Shown here one piece after another: positions 19,763 through 28,403 of a DNA stretch of 64,000 nt. The first letter of the stretch is position 1. Every line of letters starts with the position of its first letter. The position numbers and the translations under genes are program-made. Origin of the DNA: Rodentibacter sp. JRC1. Its GTDB lineage: Bacteria > Pseudomonadota > Gammaproteobacteria > Enterobacterales > Pasteurellaceae. Where the stretch lies: contig NZ_BPWA01000001.1 in assembly GCF_020521555.1 (NCBI RefSeq), forward strand, positions 62,001-126,000, in the 5' to 3' direction. Under the pieces are notes generated by a model, which searched no databases, was not told the origin of the DNA, and saw nothing but the letters and a program-made list of their open reading frames with translations.

Positions 19763-21184
19763 ATGACAAAAAATTTCAGTTTTTTTATCTACGATTACGA
19801 AAGTTTTGGTGTCAGCCCGGCAAAAGATCGTCCTGCACAATTTGCCGGAATCCGAACGGATGCGGATTTTAACATTATTGGTGAGCCGATAATGTTGTAT
19901 TGTAAACAAACGAATGATTATTTACCGGCACCGGAAGCAGTGATGGTAACCGGTATTACGCCACAAGAATGTAATGAAAAGGGGATACCTGAACCTGAAT
20001 TTGCCACAAGAATTTTAGCCGAGTTTTCTCAGCCGAATACCTGTGTAATGGGGTATAACAATATTCGTTATGATGATGAAATGACACGCTATACTTTTTA
20101 TCGTAATTTTATCGATCCTTATGAATATAGTTGGAAAAATGGTAATTCCCGTTGGGATTTGTTAGATCTTGTGCGGGCGTGCTATGCTCTTCGCCCCGAT
20201 GGTATAAATTGGGCATATGACGATGAAGGAATGCCAAGTTTTAAATTAGAAAAACTCACCAAAGCTAATGGTATTGAGCATGAAAATGCCCATGATGCAA
20301 TGGCAGATGTTTACGCAACAATTGCAATGGCAAAACTCATTAAAGAAAAACAACCCAAATTATTTCAATATTTCTTTGAAAATCGAGGTAAAAAAGAAAT
20401 TGAAAAACTTATCAATACGGCTGAAATGACGCCTTTAGTACATGTTTCCGGAATGCTAGGGAATTATCGTGGAAACTGTGCTTGGGTTGCGCCGATAGCT
20501 TGGCATCCGATAAATCAAAACGCAGTGATTGTCTGCGATTTAAGTGGGGATATTGATAATTTATTGATGAAAAGTGCAGATAAATTACGCACTACATTGT
20601 ATACCAAAAAATCAGAGCTAGAAGCTCAGGGGATTTCATCCGTACCACTAAAATTAGTGCATATCAATAAATGCCCGATTCTTGCACCGGCAAAAACCTT
20701 GCTACCTGAAAATGCAGCACGACTAGGCATTAATCGTCAACTATGCTTAGAAAATCTGACTAAGTTACGCCAATCTTTTGATATTCGTGAAAAAGTGACC
20801 GATATTTTTTCAGAAGAACGTTCATTTGATGTAAGTGATAATGTCGAAACCGAGCTATACAATGGTTTCTTTAGTAATGCTGACAAAAATAATATGGAGA
20901 TTTTACGCAATTTAGCACCGGAAAAACTCGCTGACCATGGTCTGGCATTTGAAGATAAACGTATTCCTGAATTGTTATTTCATTATCGTGCTCGGCATTT
21001 TTATAAAACCTTAATACGTGCTGAACAAATAAGATGGCAGAAATATCGCCAGCGTAAACTTGAACAAAGTGCAGTTGATTTTGAGGAAAGTTTACAGCGT
21101 CTTGCGAGTGAAAACGCCAATAATCCGGAAAAATTAGCTTTATTACAACAGATCTATGAATACGGGACTAAGCTACTTAACTAG
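19763..21184 (+). CDS. sbcB: Exonuclease I (SbcB)
   Basis: Exonuclease I degrades single-stranded DNA 3' to 5' and acts in mismatch repair and recombination. The DEDDh nuclease domain is clear: the first acidic pair in YDYESFG, then MGYNNIRYDDEMTRY, and HENAHDAMADVYATIAMAK with the catalytic His and Asp. The SH3-like and helical C-terminal domains follow. I start at the ATG at 19763, which is preceded by AGAGAGAG and gives 473 residues (E. coli 475); an upstream in-frame start overlaps the transporter gene. An uptake-signal terminator follows. Confidence 0.95.
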   Translation: MTKNFSFFIYDYESFGVSPAKDRPAQFAGIRTDADFNIIGEPIMLYCKQTNDYLPAPEAVMVTGITPQECNEKGIPEPEFATRILAEFSQPNTCVMGYNNIRYDDEMTRYTFYRNFIDPYEYSWKNGNSRWDLLDLVRACYALRPDGINWAYDDEGMPSFKLEKLTKANGIEHENAHDAMADVYATIAMAKLIKEKQPKLFQYFFENRGKKEIEKLINTAEMTPLVHVSGMLGNYRGNCAWVAPIAWHPINQNAVIVCDLSGDIDNLLMKSADKLRTTLYTKKSELEAQGISSVPLKLVHINKCPILAPAKTLLPENAARLGINRQLCLENLTKLRQSFDIREKVTDIFSEERSFDVSDNVETELYNGFFSNADKNNMEILRNLAPEKLADHGLAFEDKRIPELLFHYRARHFYKTLIRAEQIRWQKYRQRKLEQSAVDFEESLQRLASENANNPEKLALLQQIYEYGTKLLN

Positions 21185-21238
21185 ACTTGTGACAGCATAA
21201 CAAAAACTCTTAAAAACGTTAAATCCTATCATAAATTG

Positions 21239-21271
21239 AAAAGTGCGGCTAAAAATGACCGCACTTTTTTT
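21239..21271 (+). terminator. Uptake-signal terminator of sbcB
   Basis: AAAAGTGCGG and CCGCACTTTT face each other across a short AT-rich loop and are followed by a run of seven T. This is an intrinsic terminator 55 bases after the sbcB stop. Confidence 0.85.
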
Positions 21272-21518
21272 ATCTCATTATTTTTTCGCTTTGAAAATAA
21301 ATCACTGAATATTAACTGCACCTGTCGAAAAATAAAAACTTAAACCTCACCAAAAAGCCTTTACAAATACCTGACAATCAATTTCAACCATTCAATAAAA
21401 CACGATAAAATCGGCTCACAACCTTTTAAAATCGCTTTTCCGTCTTGTTTTGCTAGTATTTCACGCTTGTGCATAACTCTGTGATTTATTTAATCCGTAG
21501 CTTTTACTTACCGTATAA

Positions 21519-21552
21519 CTAATTTCGCATAATGTATATTATGTTAAATTAG
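21519..21552. repeat. 34-bp imperfect palindrome
   Basis: The arms are CTAATTT, two mismatched bases, CATAAT on the left and ATTATG, two bases, AAATTAG on the right, around a 4-base centre. TATA flanks the palindrome on both sides, extending it with a bulge. It has no T run and no obvious promoter, so an operator or a mobile-element end is as likely as a hairpin in RNA. Confidence 0.6.
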
Positions 21553-21750
21553 TGGTATAAAAATGTAACTTTTAATTTGTGATTTATACTCTACCTCGTC
21601 TAACTACTTTTCACTCGCAAAAAATTGTAAACTTTCCTCAAATTGTTTAAGTGAAAATATTTAGAAATAGCTACATGAAATGGGTGTAATTACAATTTTA
21701 TTTTATTCGGAATTGAAATTTAGATGATTTATAAAATATGTGACGTTGTC

Positions 21751-21765
21751 ATTATAATGATTACT
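21751..21765 (+). promoter_or_regulatory. Possible ferritin promoter with Fur-like sequence
   Basis: ATTATAATGATTACT contains a TATAAT -10 box and, read on the other strand, AATCATTAT, which matches the centre of the Fur box. Iron control of the ferritins would be sensible. The -35 box is not clear and the gap to ftnA is about 170 bp. Confidence 0.35.
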
Positions 21766-21934
21766 TTCAATTGTTTTAAATGAGAATAATTGTTGTTGTA
21801 TTTATTCTTTAAAATTAATGAGTTACAAATAAAAGTTTATAAAATAATTTGCAAATTCTCATTTAAAAGCTTAAAATATGCACTGCAATTTGAGATTTAT
21901 TGCTTTTTATCAATCAAATGGAAAGGAGTTAGTT

Positions 21935-22420
21935 ATGCTTAAACAAGCAATCACAGATAAACTAAACGAACAAATCAATTTGGAATTCTACTCTTCTAAT
22001 GTTTACTTACAGATGAGCGCTTGGTGTTCAAAACATGGCTATGAAGGTGCGGCTGCATTTTTACTTCGCCATGCGGATGAAGAATTAGAACATATGCAAA
22101 AGTTATTCCAATATGTAAGTGAAACCAGCGGTATGCCGCTTTTAGGTCGAATTGAGGCACCTAAAAATGATTACACTTCATTAAAAGAAGTTTTTGAAAC
22201 AACACTTGAACACGAGAAGCTGGTGACTTCAAAAATCAATGAATTGGTTGAAGTAACTTTTGCAAATAAAGACTACTCTACCTTCAATTTCTTGCAATGG
22301 TACGTTGCTGAGCAACATGAAGAAGAAAAACTGTTCAGTGGTATTATTGATAAATTTAATTTAGTCGGTGAAGACGGTCGAGGTTTATACTTCGTAGATC
22401 GTGATTTAGCCACTTTATAA
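21935..22420 (+). CDS. ftnA: Non-haem ferritin FtnA
   Basis: This is a 161-residue four-helix bacterial ferritin that oxidises and stores iron as a 24-subunit shell. The ferroxidase ligands are visible: E in INLEFYSSN (residue 17), E and H in EELEHMQ (50 and 53), E in EHEK (94) and the EQHEEEKLF cluster near 126-130. I start at the ATG at 21935 because AAAGGAG lies just before it and MLKQAIT is the normal N-terminus; a longer in-frame start adds 19 unrelated residues. ftnB follows 17 bp downstream. Confidence 0.95.
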   Translation: MLKQAITDKLNEQINLEFYSSNVYLQMSAWCSKHGYEGAAAFLLRHADEELEHMQKLFQYVSETSGMPLLGRIEAPKNDYTSLKEVFETTLEHEKLVTSKINELVEVTFANKDYSTFNFLQWYVAEQHEEEKLFSGIIDKFNLVGEDGRGLYFVDRDLATL

Positions 22421-22437
22421 TCAAGAGGAGAAATAAA

Positions 22438-22938
22438 ATGTTATCGGCAAATGTAGTAAAACTATTAAATGATCAAATGAATTTGGAATTTTATTCTTCT
22501 AATTTGTATCTTCAAATGAGCGCTTGGTGTGAACAACAAGGCTTTGAGGGCGCGGCAAAATTTTTATCTGCTCACGCAGCGGAAGAAATGACACATATGC
22601 GAAAATTATTCACTTATTTGAATGAAACCGGTGCATTGCCAATCATTTCTGCCATTGAAGCACCGTCTCACGTATATAAATCACTAAAAGAAGTGCTTGA
22701 ACTTACTTATAAGCACGAAAAATTTATCACCGATAAAATCAATGAGTTAGTAGGAAAAACTTTTGAAGAAAAAGATTATTCCGCATTCAATTTCTTACAA
22801 TGGTATGTTGCAGAACAACACGAAGAAGAAAAACTCTTTAGCAGTATTTTGGATAAACTCAATATACTCGGTGAAGATGGTAAAGCTTTATTCTTAATTG
22901 ATAAAGATTTAGAGAAATTAGCAACTGTAACCGCTTAA
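22438..22938 (+). CDS. ftnB: Non-haem ferritin FtnB
   Basis: This second ferritin subunit, 166 residues, closely resembles its neighbour. It keeps the ferroxidase residues in [26 protein letters not shown] and EQHEEEKLF. In the Pasteurellaceae adjacent ftnA and ftnB are thought to co-assemble; both look catalytically complete here, unlike E. coli FtnB-type proteins that lack part of the site. AAGAGGAG precedes the ATG. A strong hairpin terminator ends the pair. Confidence 0.93.
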   Translation: MLSANVVKLLNDQMNLEFYSSNLYLQMSAWCEQQGFEGAAKFLSAHAAEEMTHMRKLFTYLNETGALPIISAIEAPSHVYKSLKEVLELTYKHEKFITDKINELVGKTFEEKDYSAFNFLQWYVAEQHEEEKLFSSILDKLNILGEDGKALFLIDKDLEKLATVTA

Positions 22939-22952
22939 ACGGTGAAATCATC

Positions 22953-22980
22953 AAAGCTCGGGATTCCCGAGCTTTGCTTT
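22953..22980 (+). terminator. Terminator of ftnAB
   Basis: AAAGCTCGGG and CCCGAGCTTT form a perfect 10-bp stem with a 3-base loop, followed by GCTTTT, 14 bases after the ftnB stop. Confidence 0.88.
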
Positions 22981-23026
22981 TACATAAAATTCTTTAAAAA
23001 AACCGACCGCACTTTTGCAAAAATCA

Positions 23027-23479
23027 CTACCATTTTTCCAGGGCTTTTTTATCTGACTCCCTCGCCTCAATCCAACGCTCGCCTTTATTTGTTTGTTCTT
23101 TTTTCCAAAACGGTGCTTTTGATTTAAGGTAATCCATAATAAATTCGTTGGCGCAATATGCATCGCCACGATGTGAAGAACTTACGCCTACAAGTACGAT
23201 TTCATCACCGGTATGCAATAAACCTACACGATGAATTACGCATACACGCTGGATTGACCAGCGTTTTTTAGCTTCTGTCACAATTTCACGTATAGCCTTT
23301 TCCGTCATAGCGGGATAATGCTCAAGATAGAGACTGGAAATATTATCTCCTAGATTTAGATCGCGAACTTTACCGACAAAAATAACCGTGGCGCCAACAG
23401 ATTTTTGTTCCGAAAGCCAATGATAAATCGTATTTTGATCAAATTTAGCTTCTTGCACTGCTATTTCAATATCGTCCAT
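23027..23479 (-). CDS. moaE: Molybdopterin synthase large subunit MoaE
   Basis: MoaE is the catalytic subunit that uses two MoaD thiocarboxylates to convert precursor Z to molybdopterin. The 150-residue sequence has the typical GATVIFVGKVRDLN opening, the EHYPAMTEKAIREIV helix, RVGLLHTGDEIVLVGVSSSHRGDAY, and the active-site lysine region KSKAPFWKKEQ with GERWIEA. It is the last gene of moaACDE and starts one base after moaD ends. Confidence 0.96.
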   Translation of the reverse strand: MDDIEIAVQEAKFDQNTIYHWLSEQKSVGATVIFVGKVRDLNLGDNISSLYLEHYPAMTEKAIREIVTEAKKRWSIQRVCVIHRVGLLHTGDEIVLVGVSSSHRGDAYCANEFIMDYLKSKAPFWKKEQTNKGERWIEARESDKKALEKW

Positions 23480-23480
23480 A

Positions 23481-23726
23481 TTATCCTCCTGTCACCGGTG
23501 GAAAAAAGGCGATTTCATCACCGGATTTTATCGCACTTTCAAGTGGCATTAAGGTTTGATTGATTGCAACAAGCAATTTTCCTTTTTCTAACGCCAACGC
23601 CCATTTTTCACCTTTTCGGCTTAAATATTCACGTAACGCTTCGGCAGTTTCAAAATTATCTTCCACTTGAATTTCATCTATACCGATTAATTCGCGGGTT
23701 TGAGCAAAAAATAATACGTTTAACAT
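23481..23726 (-). CDS. moaD: Molybdopterin synthase sulfur carrier MoaD
   Basis: MoaD is the ubiquitin-like small subunit of molybdopterin synthase, activated as a C-terminal thiocarboxylate. The 81-residue protein ends FFPPVTGG, with the essential double glycine. The start MLNVLFFAQTRELIG is typical. It is contiguous with moaC upstream and separated by one base from moaE. Confidence 0.96.
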   Translation of the reverse strand: MLNVLFFAQTRELIGIDEIQVEDNFETAEALREYLSRKGEKWALALEKGKLLVAINQTLMPLESAIKSGDEIAFFPPVTGG

Positions 23727-24206
23727 TTATTTCTCCGCTAAAAAATGTCCTGATTTTCCACCGCACTTTTCAAGCAAACGAATGTGCTCGATCACAATGT
23801 CTTTCTGCACAGCTTTGCACATATCGTAAATGGTTAATGCTGCGACACTTGCTGCAGTTAACGCTTCCATTTCCACCCCGGTTTTTCCGGTTAGTTTACA
23901 GAGGGATTCAATACGAATCTGATTTGTTTTAAATAATGGTTCAAGAGAAACCTCTACTTTAGAAAGTAGCAATGGGTGACATAGCGGAATAAGCTCCCAA
24001 GTGCGTTTAGCCGCTTGAATACCGGCAATACGTGCTGTTGCAAATACATCTCCTTTATGATGCTTCCCTTCCATTATCATAGATAGGGTTTCTTGTGACA
24101 TAGTCACAATCGCTTCTGCGCGTGCTTCTCGCACGGTTTCATTTTTACCGGAAACGTCTACCATATTGGCTTCGCCTCGGCTATTGATATGAGTCAATGT
24201 TGTCAT
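23727..24206 (-). CDS. moaC: Cyclic pyranopterin monophosphate synthase MoaC
   Basis: MoaC converts the MoaA product to cyclic pyranopterin monophosphate, the second step of molybdenum cofactor synthesis. In 159 residues it shows [19 protein letters not shown], the [22 protein letters not shown] substrate loop, and [27 protein letters not shown] with the conserved metal- and substrate-contacting residues. It ends flush with moaD. The 39-bp gap after moaA contains an uptake signal. There is no moaB in this cluster, unlike E. coli. Confidence 0.96.
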   Translation of the reverse strand: MTTLTHINSRGEANMVDVSGKNETVREARAEAIVTMSQETLSMIMEGKHHKGDVFATARIAGIQAAKRTWELIPLCHPLLLSKVEVSLEPLFKTNQIRIESLCKLTGKTGVEMEALTAASVAALTIYDMCKAVQKDIVIEHIRLLEKCGGKSGHFLAEK

Positions 24207-24245
24207 AATTTAAAAGTGCGGTTGATTTTGAAAAAATTTTAGCGA

Positions 24246-25259
24246 TTATCCGCCGATTGAAGCAAGATGATTGCGAACGCCGCTATCACCTTGGTGTAAA
24301 TAATGATGTTCGCGTTTTCCTTGTAGAGCTGCAAAAATACGACCTTGTAACAATGTTTGTTGATCATCGGATTGTAATAAATCACGCAGTTCAATCCCCT
24401 CTTCACCAAACAAACAAAGGTGTAATTTTCCTTTTGACGAAACACGTAGTCGATTACAACTTGCACAAAAATCTTTCTCATAAGGCATAATCAATCCGAT
24501 TTCCCCAAGGTAATCCGGGTGTTTGAACACTTTCGCGGGCCCATCCGTTATCGCCCGTTGCTGTTGTTTCCAACCTTGTGAAATCAATTTTTGCATCAGT
24601 ATTTCACCGGATAAATGGTAGCGATGAAAGAATTGCGCCATCTCGCCGGTTTGCATAAGTTCAATAAAGCGCATTTGAATAGGGCGATCTTTTACCCAAA
24701 CTAAAAATTGGTTAAATTCGTTATCATTCAAATTTTTCATTAAAACAGAATTGACTTTTACTTTTTTATAACCAATCTCAAAAGCACGCTCAATCCCTCT
24801 CATCACATCATCAAACTTATTAATGCCGGTTATTTGATGAAACATTTTGGGGCTCAGGCTATCAACGCTAACATTGATAGAAGTAATACCGGAACGTTTC
24901 CAAGCATCAACATCTTTTGCCATACGATAGCCGTTTGTGGTCAAGGCAAGTTGACGGATACCCGCTATTTGCGCGATATTTTCGGCAATGGCGAGAAAAT
25001 CCTTACGTAAGGTGGGTTCCCCTCCCGTTAAACGGATTTTTTCCGTTCCCATATCGGCAAAGGCTTGGGCTACACGTGTAATTTCATTTAAGGTAAGAAA
25101 ACGGGGAGTGTTTGTTTCCGGCCGATACCCATTCGGTAAACAATAGTTACAACGAAAATTGCACTGCTCAGTGATCGACAGTCGCAAATAATAATAAACA
25201 CGTTGAAACGAATCGACCAGACGCTCATTCCCTACGTTCTTAATTGGAATAGATTGCAT
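24246..25259 (-). CDS. moaA: GTP 3',8-cyclase MoaA
   Basis: MoaA is the radical SAM enzyme that starts molybdenum cofactor synthesis from GTP. Cysteines C33, C37 and C40 in CNFRCNYC bind the SAM cluster; the C-terminal cluster is formed by CASC and a third cysteine 13 residues on (LHLCLFG). The protein ends in GG, needed for activation. I start at 25259, giving 337 residues, because AAAGGTG lies eight bases before it; a longer start would read into the riboswitch stem. It heads moaACDE. Confidence 0.96.
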   Translation of the reverse strand: MQSIPIKNVGNERLVDSFQRVYYYLRLSITEQCNFRCNYCLPNGYRPETNTPRFLTLNEITRVAQAFADMGTEKIRLTGGEPTLRKDFLAIAENIAQIAGIRQLALTTNGYRMAKDVDAWKRSGITSINVSVDSLSPKMFHQITGINKFDDVMRGIERAFEIGYKKVKVNSVLMKNLNDNEFNQFLVWVKDRPIQMRFIELMQTGEMAQFFHRYHLSGEILMQKLISQGWKQQQRAITDGPAKVFKHPDYLGEIGLIMPYEKDFCASCNRLRVSSKGKLHLCLFGEEGIELRDLLQSDDQQTLLQGRIFAALQGKREHHYLHQGDSGVRNHLASIGG

Positions 25260-25270
25260 GAGACACCTTT

Positions 25271-25406
25271 CTAAAATGAGAGGATAAGCCGTTTCCAACG
25301 TATCCCTGAATAACGTACATCGTTATTGGCATTGCCGTCATATTCATTAATGAACTTAGACAAAACAAGCTCGGAGTTATGCGATAAAATGTAGCTCTCA
25401 TTTTAA
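25271..25406 (-). promoter_or_regulatory. Probable molybdenum cofactor (Moco) riboswitch of moaA
   Basis: The moaA leader is closed by a long-range stem: TTAAAATGAGAG (25406-25395 on the minus strand) pairs with CTCTCATTTTAG (25282-25271). Inside are an AATAACG/CGTTATT hairpin and a GGATA/TATCC stem. The roughly 136-base length, the position just before moaA and the moaA-ybhK gene order all match the Moco RNA motif known before moaA in E. coli and Haemophilus. The closing stem ends four bases before the ribosome binding site, so ligand binding could hide it. Confidence 0.7.
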
Positions 25407-25437
25407 GAAATTCTTAATAAAGAACGCAATGAAATCA

Positions 25438-25453
25438 TTTGAATTTGATCACA
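25438..25453. promoter_or_regulatory. CRP-like site in the moaA-yvcK intergenic region
   Basis: TTTGA, six bases, TCACA matches the CRP palindrome with one half perfect. If moaA transcription begins near the riboswitch edge at about 25405, the site is centred near -40, an activating position. FNR binding cannot be excluded. Confidence 0.45.
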
Positions 25454-25477
25454 AATTTAGGAAATTCCTTTAAATCA

Positions 25478-25499
25478 ATTATATAAAAAACTATATAAT
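25478..25499. promoter_or_regulatory. Inverted repeat overlapping divergent -10 boxes (ModE-like)
   Basis: ATTATATA and TATATAAT are exact inverted repeats 6 bases apart. Each end is a TATAAT box, one per strand, so this may hold the yvcK -10 element (25494-25499). The TATAT, 7 bases, TATAT spacing also resembles the molybdate-sensing ModE site known at E. coli moaA. AT-richness makes chance likely. Confidence 0.35.
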
Positions 25500-25533
25500 A
25501 GCGAGTAAATTAATACGTTCTAGGTAGAAAACT

Positions 25534-26469
25534 ATGTCAAATTTTATTTCACACCGTCAGTATGAATATTTGAACGGTTTACGCGTTGTCGCCATTGGCG
25601 GCGGGCATGGATTAGGAAGAGTAATGTCCGCTTTAAGTTTTATGAAAGAACGCTTAACCGGCATTGTTACTACAACGGATAATGGTGGTTCAACCGGGCG
25701 TATCCGACTAGAACAAGGCGGCATTGCTTGGGGGGATTTGCGAAATTGCCTAAATCAAATCATCACGGAACCCAGTACAGCCTCTGCATTATTTGAATAT
25801 CGCTTTAGCGGAAATGGAGAACTTGCCGGACACAATCTAGGCAATTTAATGCTGAAAGCACTCGAAAATATGCATATTCGCCCTCTTGAGAGCGTAAATT
25901 TAATCCGTGAATTGTTGCATGTAAAATCTCATTTGATTCCGATGTCCGAAGCCTCGGTTCATCTTGCAGCAAGTCTTGGCGCAGGTTCAAGCATTGTCGG
26001 TGAAGTCAGTATAGATAATTTAACAGAACTGCCTCAATCCTTATTTCTTGTTCCTTTGGTGCAAGCGACACCTGAAGCTATTCAAGCAATTCATCATGCG
26101 GACGTGATCTTATTCGGTCCCGGCAGTTTTTTAACCAGCATTATGCCTCCCCTGCTTTTACCGGATATTGCCTCGGCAATTCGCACAAGCACTGCGAAAA
26201 AAATCTTTATTGATAATTTAGGCGTTGAATTGGGAGCGGCTTCTACCCTTTCTTTGAATACACGCGTACAGTGGATTCACCGTACCATCAAGGCTGAAAT
26301 TCTGGATGCAATTATTACGCCGAATGAAAGAAGTGAAGCGGATTTAGCTGATATTTCCTCAGTAAAAGTATTAAAAAAACGTCTAAATGCCGATGATTTT
26401 AACTATCGCCACGACCGCACCTTACTGGCGAAAGCCATTGATGAAATGTTGGAAGAATTAGGCGGATAA
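25534..26469 (+). CDS. ybhK: YvcK/YbhK family gluconeogenesis-factor protein
   Basis: This family (CofD-like fold) supports growth on gluconeogenic carbon and cell-wall metabolism in several bacteria and binds UDP-sugars in B. subtilis; the reaction, if any, is unknown. The 311-residue protein has the nucleotide-binding start VVAIGGGHGLGRVMSAL, TTTDNGGSTGRIR, the GDLRNCL segment and ILFGPGSFLTSIMPPLL. It is divergent from moaA, the same neighbourhood as ybhK in E. coli. It ends at a bidirectional uptake-signal terminator shared with thiI. Confidence 0.93.
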   Translation: MSNFISHRQYEYLNGLRVVAIGGGHGLGRVMSALSFMKERLTGIVTTTDNGGSTGRIRLEQGGIAWGDLRNCLNQIITEPSTASALFEYRFSGNGELAGHNLGNLMLKALENMHIRPLESVNLIRELLHVKSHLIPMSEASVHLAASLGAGSSIVGEVSIDNLTELPQSLFLVPLVQATPEAIQAIHHADVILFGPGSFLTSIMPPLLLPDIASAIRTSTAKKIFIDNLGVELGAASTLSLNTRVQWIHRTIKAEILDAIITPNERSEADLADISSVKVLKKRLNADDFNYRHDRTLLAKAIDEMLEELGG

Positions 26470-26493
26470 TTTATCCCAAGTATATTATGCGTT

Positions 26494-26528
26494 TTTGTAC
26501 CGCACTTTACGCAAAAGTGCGGTACAAA
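26494..26528. terminator. Bidirectional uptake-signal terminator between ybhK and thiI
   Basis: A perfect 15-bp stem, TTTGTACCGCACTTT and its complement, encloses a 5-base loop between two convergent genes. T-rich tails lie on both sides. Confidence 0.85.
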
Positions 26529-26534
26529 TTGTGG

Positions 26535-27986
26535 CTATTTTGGGGAAAATACGCGTACGTTTGTAAAGCCGTTTTCTTTCAAATACAAGGCTTGTAACTT
26601 ACTCATTACGCCACGTTCGCAATAAAGTACATAATTTTTGTTTTGATCAAGCGAACCGAATTGTGATGAAAGTTTATAAAATGGCATTTGCACCACTTCG
26701 TGACTCTCCGATTCAAAGGGCTTCTCGTCTGTTTCTTCCGGGCTACGAATATCCAGAATCACATCATTGTTCCCCAATGTGGAAATCGTATCCACTGCGA
26801 CCACTTCTTTTTCTGTTTCCTCGGCGATTTGGCGAATATCTAAATATTGCGCATTTTCTACCGCACTTTCTAAAATCTCAAAGTCAAAATTGTTTTCTTC
26901 AATAAGGATTTTTTCACGTATGGCTTTAATGGTTGGATTTTTAGAAATCACTCCACAAAATTCCGGCATCGATTTCGCAATATCATCGGTACCGATTTCT
27001 TTCGCCATTGCAATAATTTGTTCCTTATCGTGTGTGATAAGCGGACGTAACACCAAGGCATCTGCCGCCTCATCAATCAGGCGCAAATTCGTTAAGGTTT
27101 GGCTGGAAACCTGTCCTAATGCTTCCCCCGTTACAATGGCTTCAATATTGAAACGTGCCGCCACTTTGCTTGCTGCACGTACCATCATTCGTTTTAACAC
27201 AACCCCCATTTGACCGTTATCGATTTTCTCTAAGATCTCCCCGACAACACCTTCAAAATTAATCGCAATAAAACGTACCTTGTGAGAAGCACTGTAACGT
27301 TGCCAAATATGATACGCCATTTGCTTTACGCCAATCTCGTGTGCTGCTCCGCCGAGATTAAAGAAACAATAATGTACGCGAGAACCACGACGAACCAACA
27401 TATAGCTGGAAACACCGGAATCAAACCCACCGGAAATCAAAGAAAGCACATCTTCCTGTGTACCGATCGGATAACCGCCAAGCCCTGCATAGCGTGCTTT
27501 TACCAACATTATTTTGTCGTCTTCAATATCAATGCGCACCGTTACATCAGGATTTTTTAGACGAACTTTGGCACTTTCAATATGTTGATTTAATCCACCG
27601 CCAATATAACGCTCCGCTTCAATGGAACTGAATTTGTGTTTCCCTTTACGTTTTACCCGTACACAAAAGGTTTTTCCTTGGAGTTGATGTTCTACTTCGG
27701 AAAGGGTGAGTTCAAAAATGTGGTGTAAATCGGTGAATGATTTTTCTTCTACTTCTAAAAAGTGATGAATACCCGGAATACGCTGTAATAAGGCAATTAA
27801 CGCTTCTCGATTCGCTTCGTTTTTTGACCGCACTTCAATGTAATCCCAATGGCGTACTACTGCGGTATCTTCATCATATTTTTGTAAAATATTACGAATA
27901 TTACTGGTAAGAATTTTCGCGAAACGTTTACGTACCGTTTCGCTTTTAATCATAATTTCAGGGAAAAGTTTAACGATAAATTTCAT
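26535..27986 (-). CDS. thiI: tRNA sulfurtransferase ThiI
   Basis: ThiI makes 4-thiouridine at tRNA position 8 and supplies sulfur for the thiazole of thiamine. The 483-residue protein has the ferredoxin-like and THUMP RNA-binding region (residues 1-165), the adenylating PP-loop [13 protein letters not shown], the redox cysteine in [12 protein letters not shown], and a C-terminal rhodanese domain with the persulfide cysteine in [10 protein letters not shown]. The rhodanese domain is full, as in enterics and unlike Bacillus ThiI. It is convergent with ybhK and divergent from xseB. Confidence 0.97.
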   Translation of the reverse strand: MKFIVKLFPEIMIKSETVRKRFAKILTSNIRNILQKYDEDTAVVRHWDYIEVRSKNEANREALIALLQRIPGIHHFLEVEEKSFTDLHHIFELTLSEVEHQLQGKTFCVRVKRKGKHKFSSIEAERYIGGGLNQHIESAKVRLKNPDVTVRIDIEDDKIMLVKARYAGLGGYPIGTQEDVLSLISGGFDSGVSSYMLVRRGSRVHYCFFNLGGAAHEIGVKQMAYHIWQRYSASHKVRFIAINFEGVVGEILEKIDNGQMGVVLKRMMVRAASKVAARFNIEAIVTGEALGQVSSQTLTNLRLIDEAADALVLRPLITHDKEQIIAMAKEIGTDDIAKSMPEFCGVISKNPTIKAIREKILIEENNFDFEILESAVENAQYLDIRQIAEETEKEVVAVDTISTLGNNDVILDIRSPEETDEKPFESESHEVVQMPFYKLSSQFGSLDQNKNYVLYCERGVMSKLQALYLKENGFTNVRVFSPK

Positions 27987-28096
27987 AGGAACTAAATTTA
28001 TTAAAAAATGGCGAACATTTTACGCAAAGAAAAGGAAAAGTCCATACAACAAAAAGCGACCATCTTTTTATAAGTAACGAATTTTGAAATAATTTT

Positions 28097-28124
28097 TTAA
28101 CATCCCGCCAAAATAAAGTACAAT
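28097..28124 (+). promoter_or_regulatory. Probable promoter of xseB-ispA-dxs
   Basis: TTAACA (28097) and TACAAT (28119) are 16 bases apart, about 38 bases before the xseB start. Confidence 0.5.
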
Positions 28125-28161
28125 ACGCAGCAATATCTTTCTCCATAAAAAGGATTGATTA

Positions 28162-28401
28162 ATGGCGCGTAAACCCACAACTTCACAAGATTTTGAAGCT
28201 ACATTAACGCAATTAGAAACCATTGTTTCAAATTTAGAAAGTGGCGAATTGCCTTTAGAAGAAGCATTAAAGGCGTTTGAACAAGGCGTTAAATTAGCCC
28301 AATTGGGGCAAGAACGCTTGCAACAGGCAGAACAGCGGATTCAAATTCTGTCACAAAAAAGCGAAACTGCACCTTTGACGGATTACGAAGGAAACGAATA
28401 A
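28162..28401 (+). CDS. xseB: Exodeoxyribonuclease VII small subunit
   Basis: XseB coats and holds the XseA catalytic subunit of exonuclease VII, which degrades single-stranded DNA to oligonucleotides. The 79-residue helical protein shows the family pattern [32 protein letters not shown] followed by a coiled helix rich in glutamine. xseA is elsewhere. The gene sits 2 bp before ispA, the conserved xseB-ispA-dxs order. Confidence 0.95.
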   Translation: MARKPTTSQDFEATLTQLETIVSNLESGELPLEEALKAFEQGVKLAQLGQERLQQAEQRIQILSQKSETAPLTDYEGNE

Positions 28402-28403
28402 AA

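Larger units (their letters stand above)
21272..21934. other. Long AT-rich non-coding region upstream of ftnA
   Basis: This 660-bp stretch has no convincing gene on either strand. It holds a 34-bp palindrome (21519-21552), a TATAAT inside a Fur-like sequence (21751-21765), and a 14-bp inverted repeat, TTTTAAATGAGAAT at 21774-21787 and its complement at 21855-21868, separated by 67 bp. The size suggests a long leader, a small RNA or the remains of a lost gene. Confidence 0.6.

Noticed and set aside
26767..27213. 148-codon open frame on the plus strand inside thiI
   Set aside because: It overlaps the conserved PP-loop to rhodanese linker of ThiI and has no recognisable protein features.
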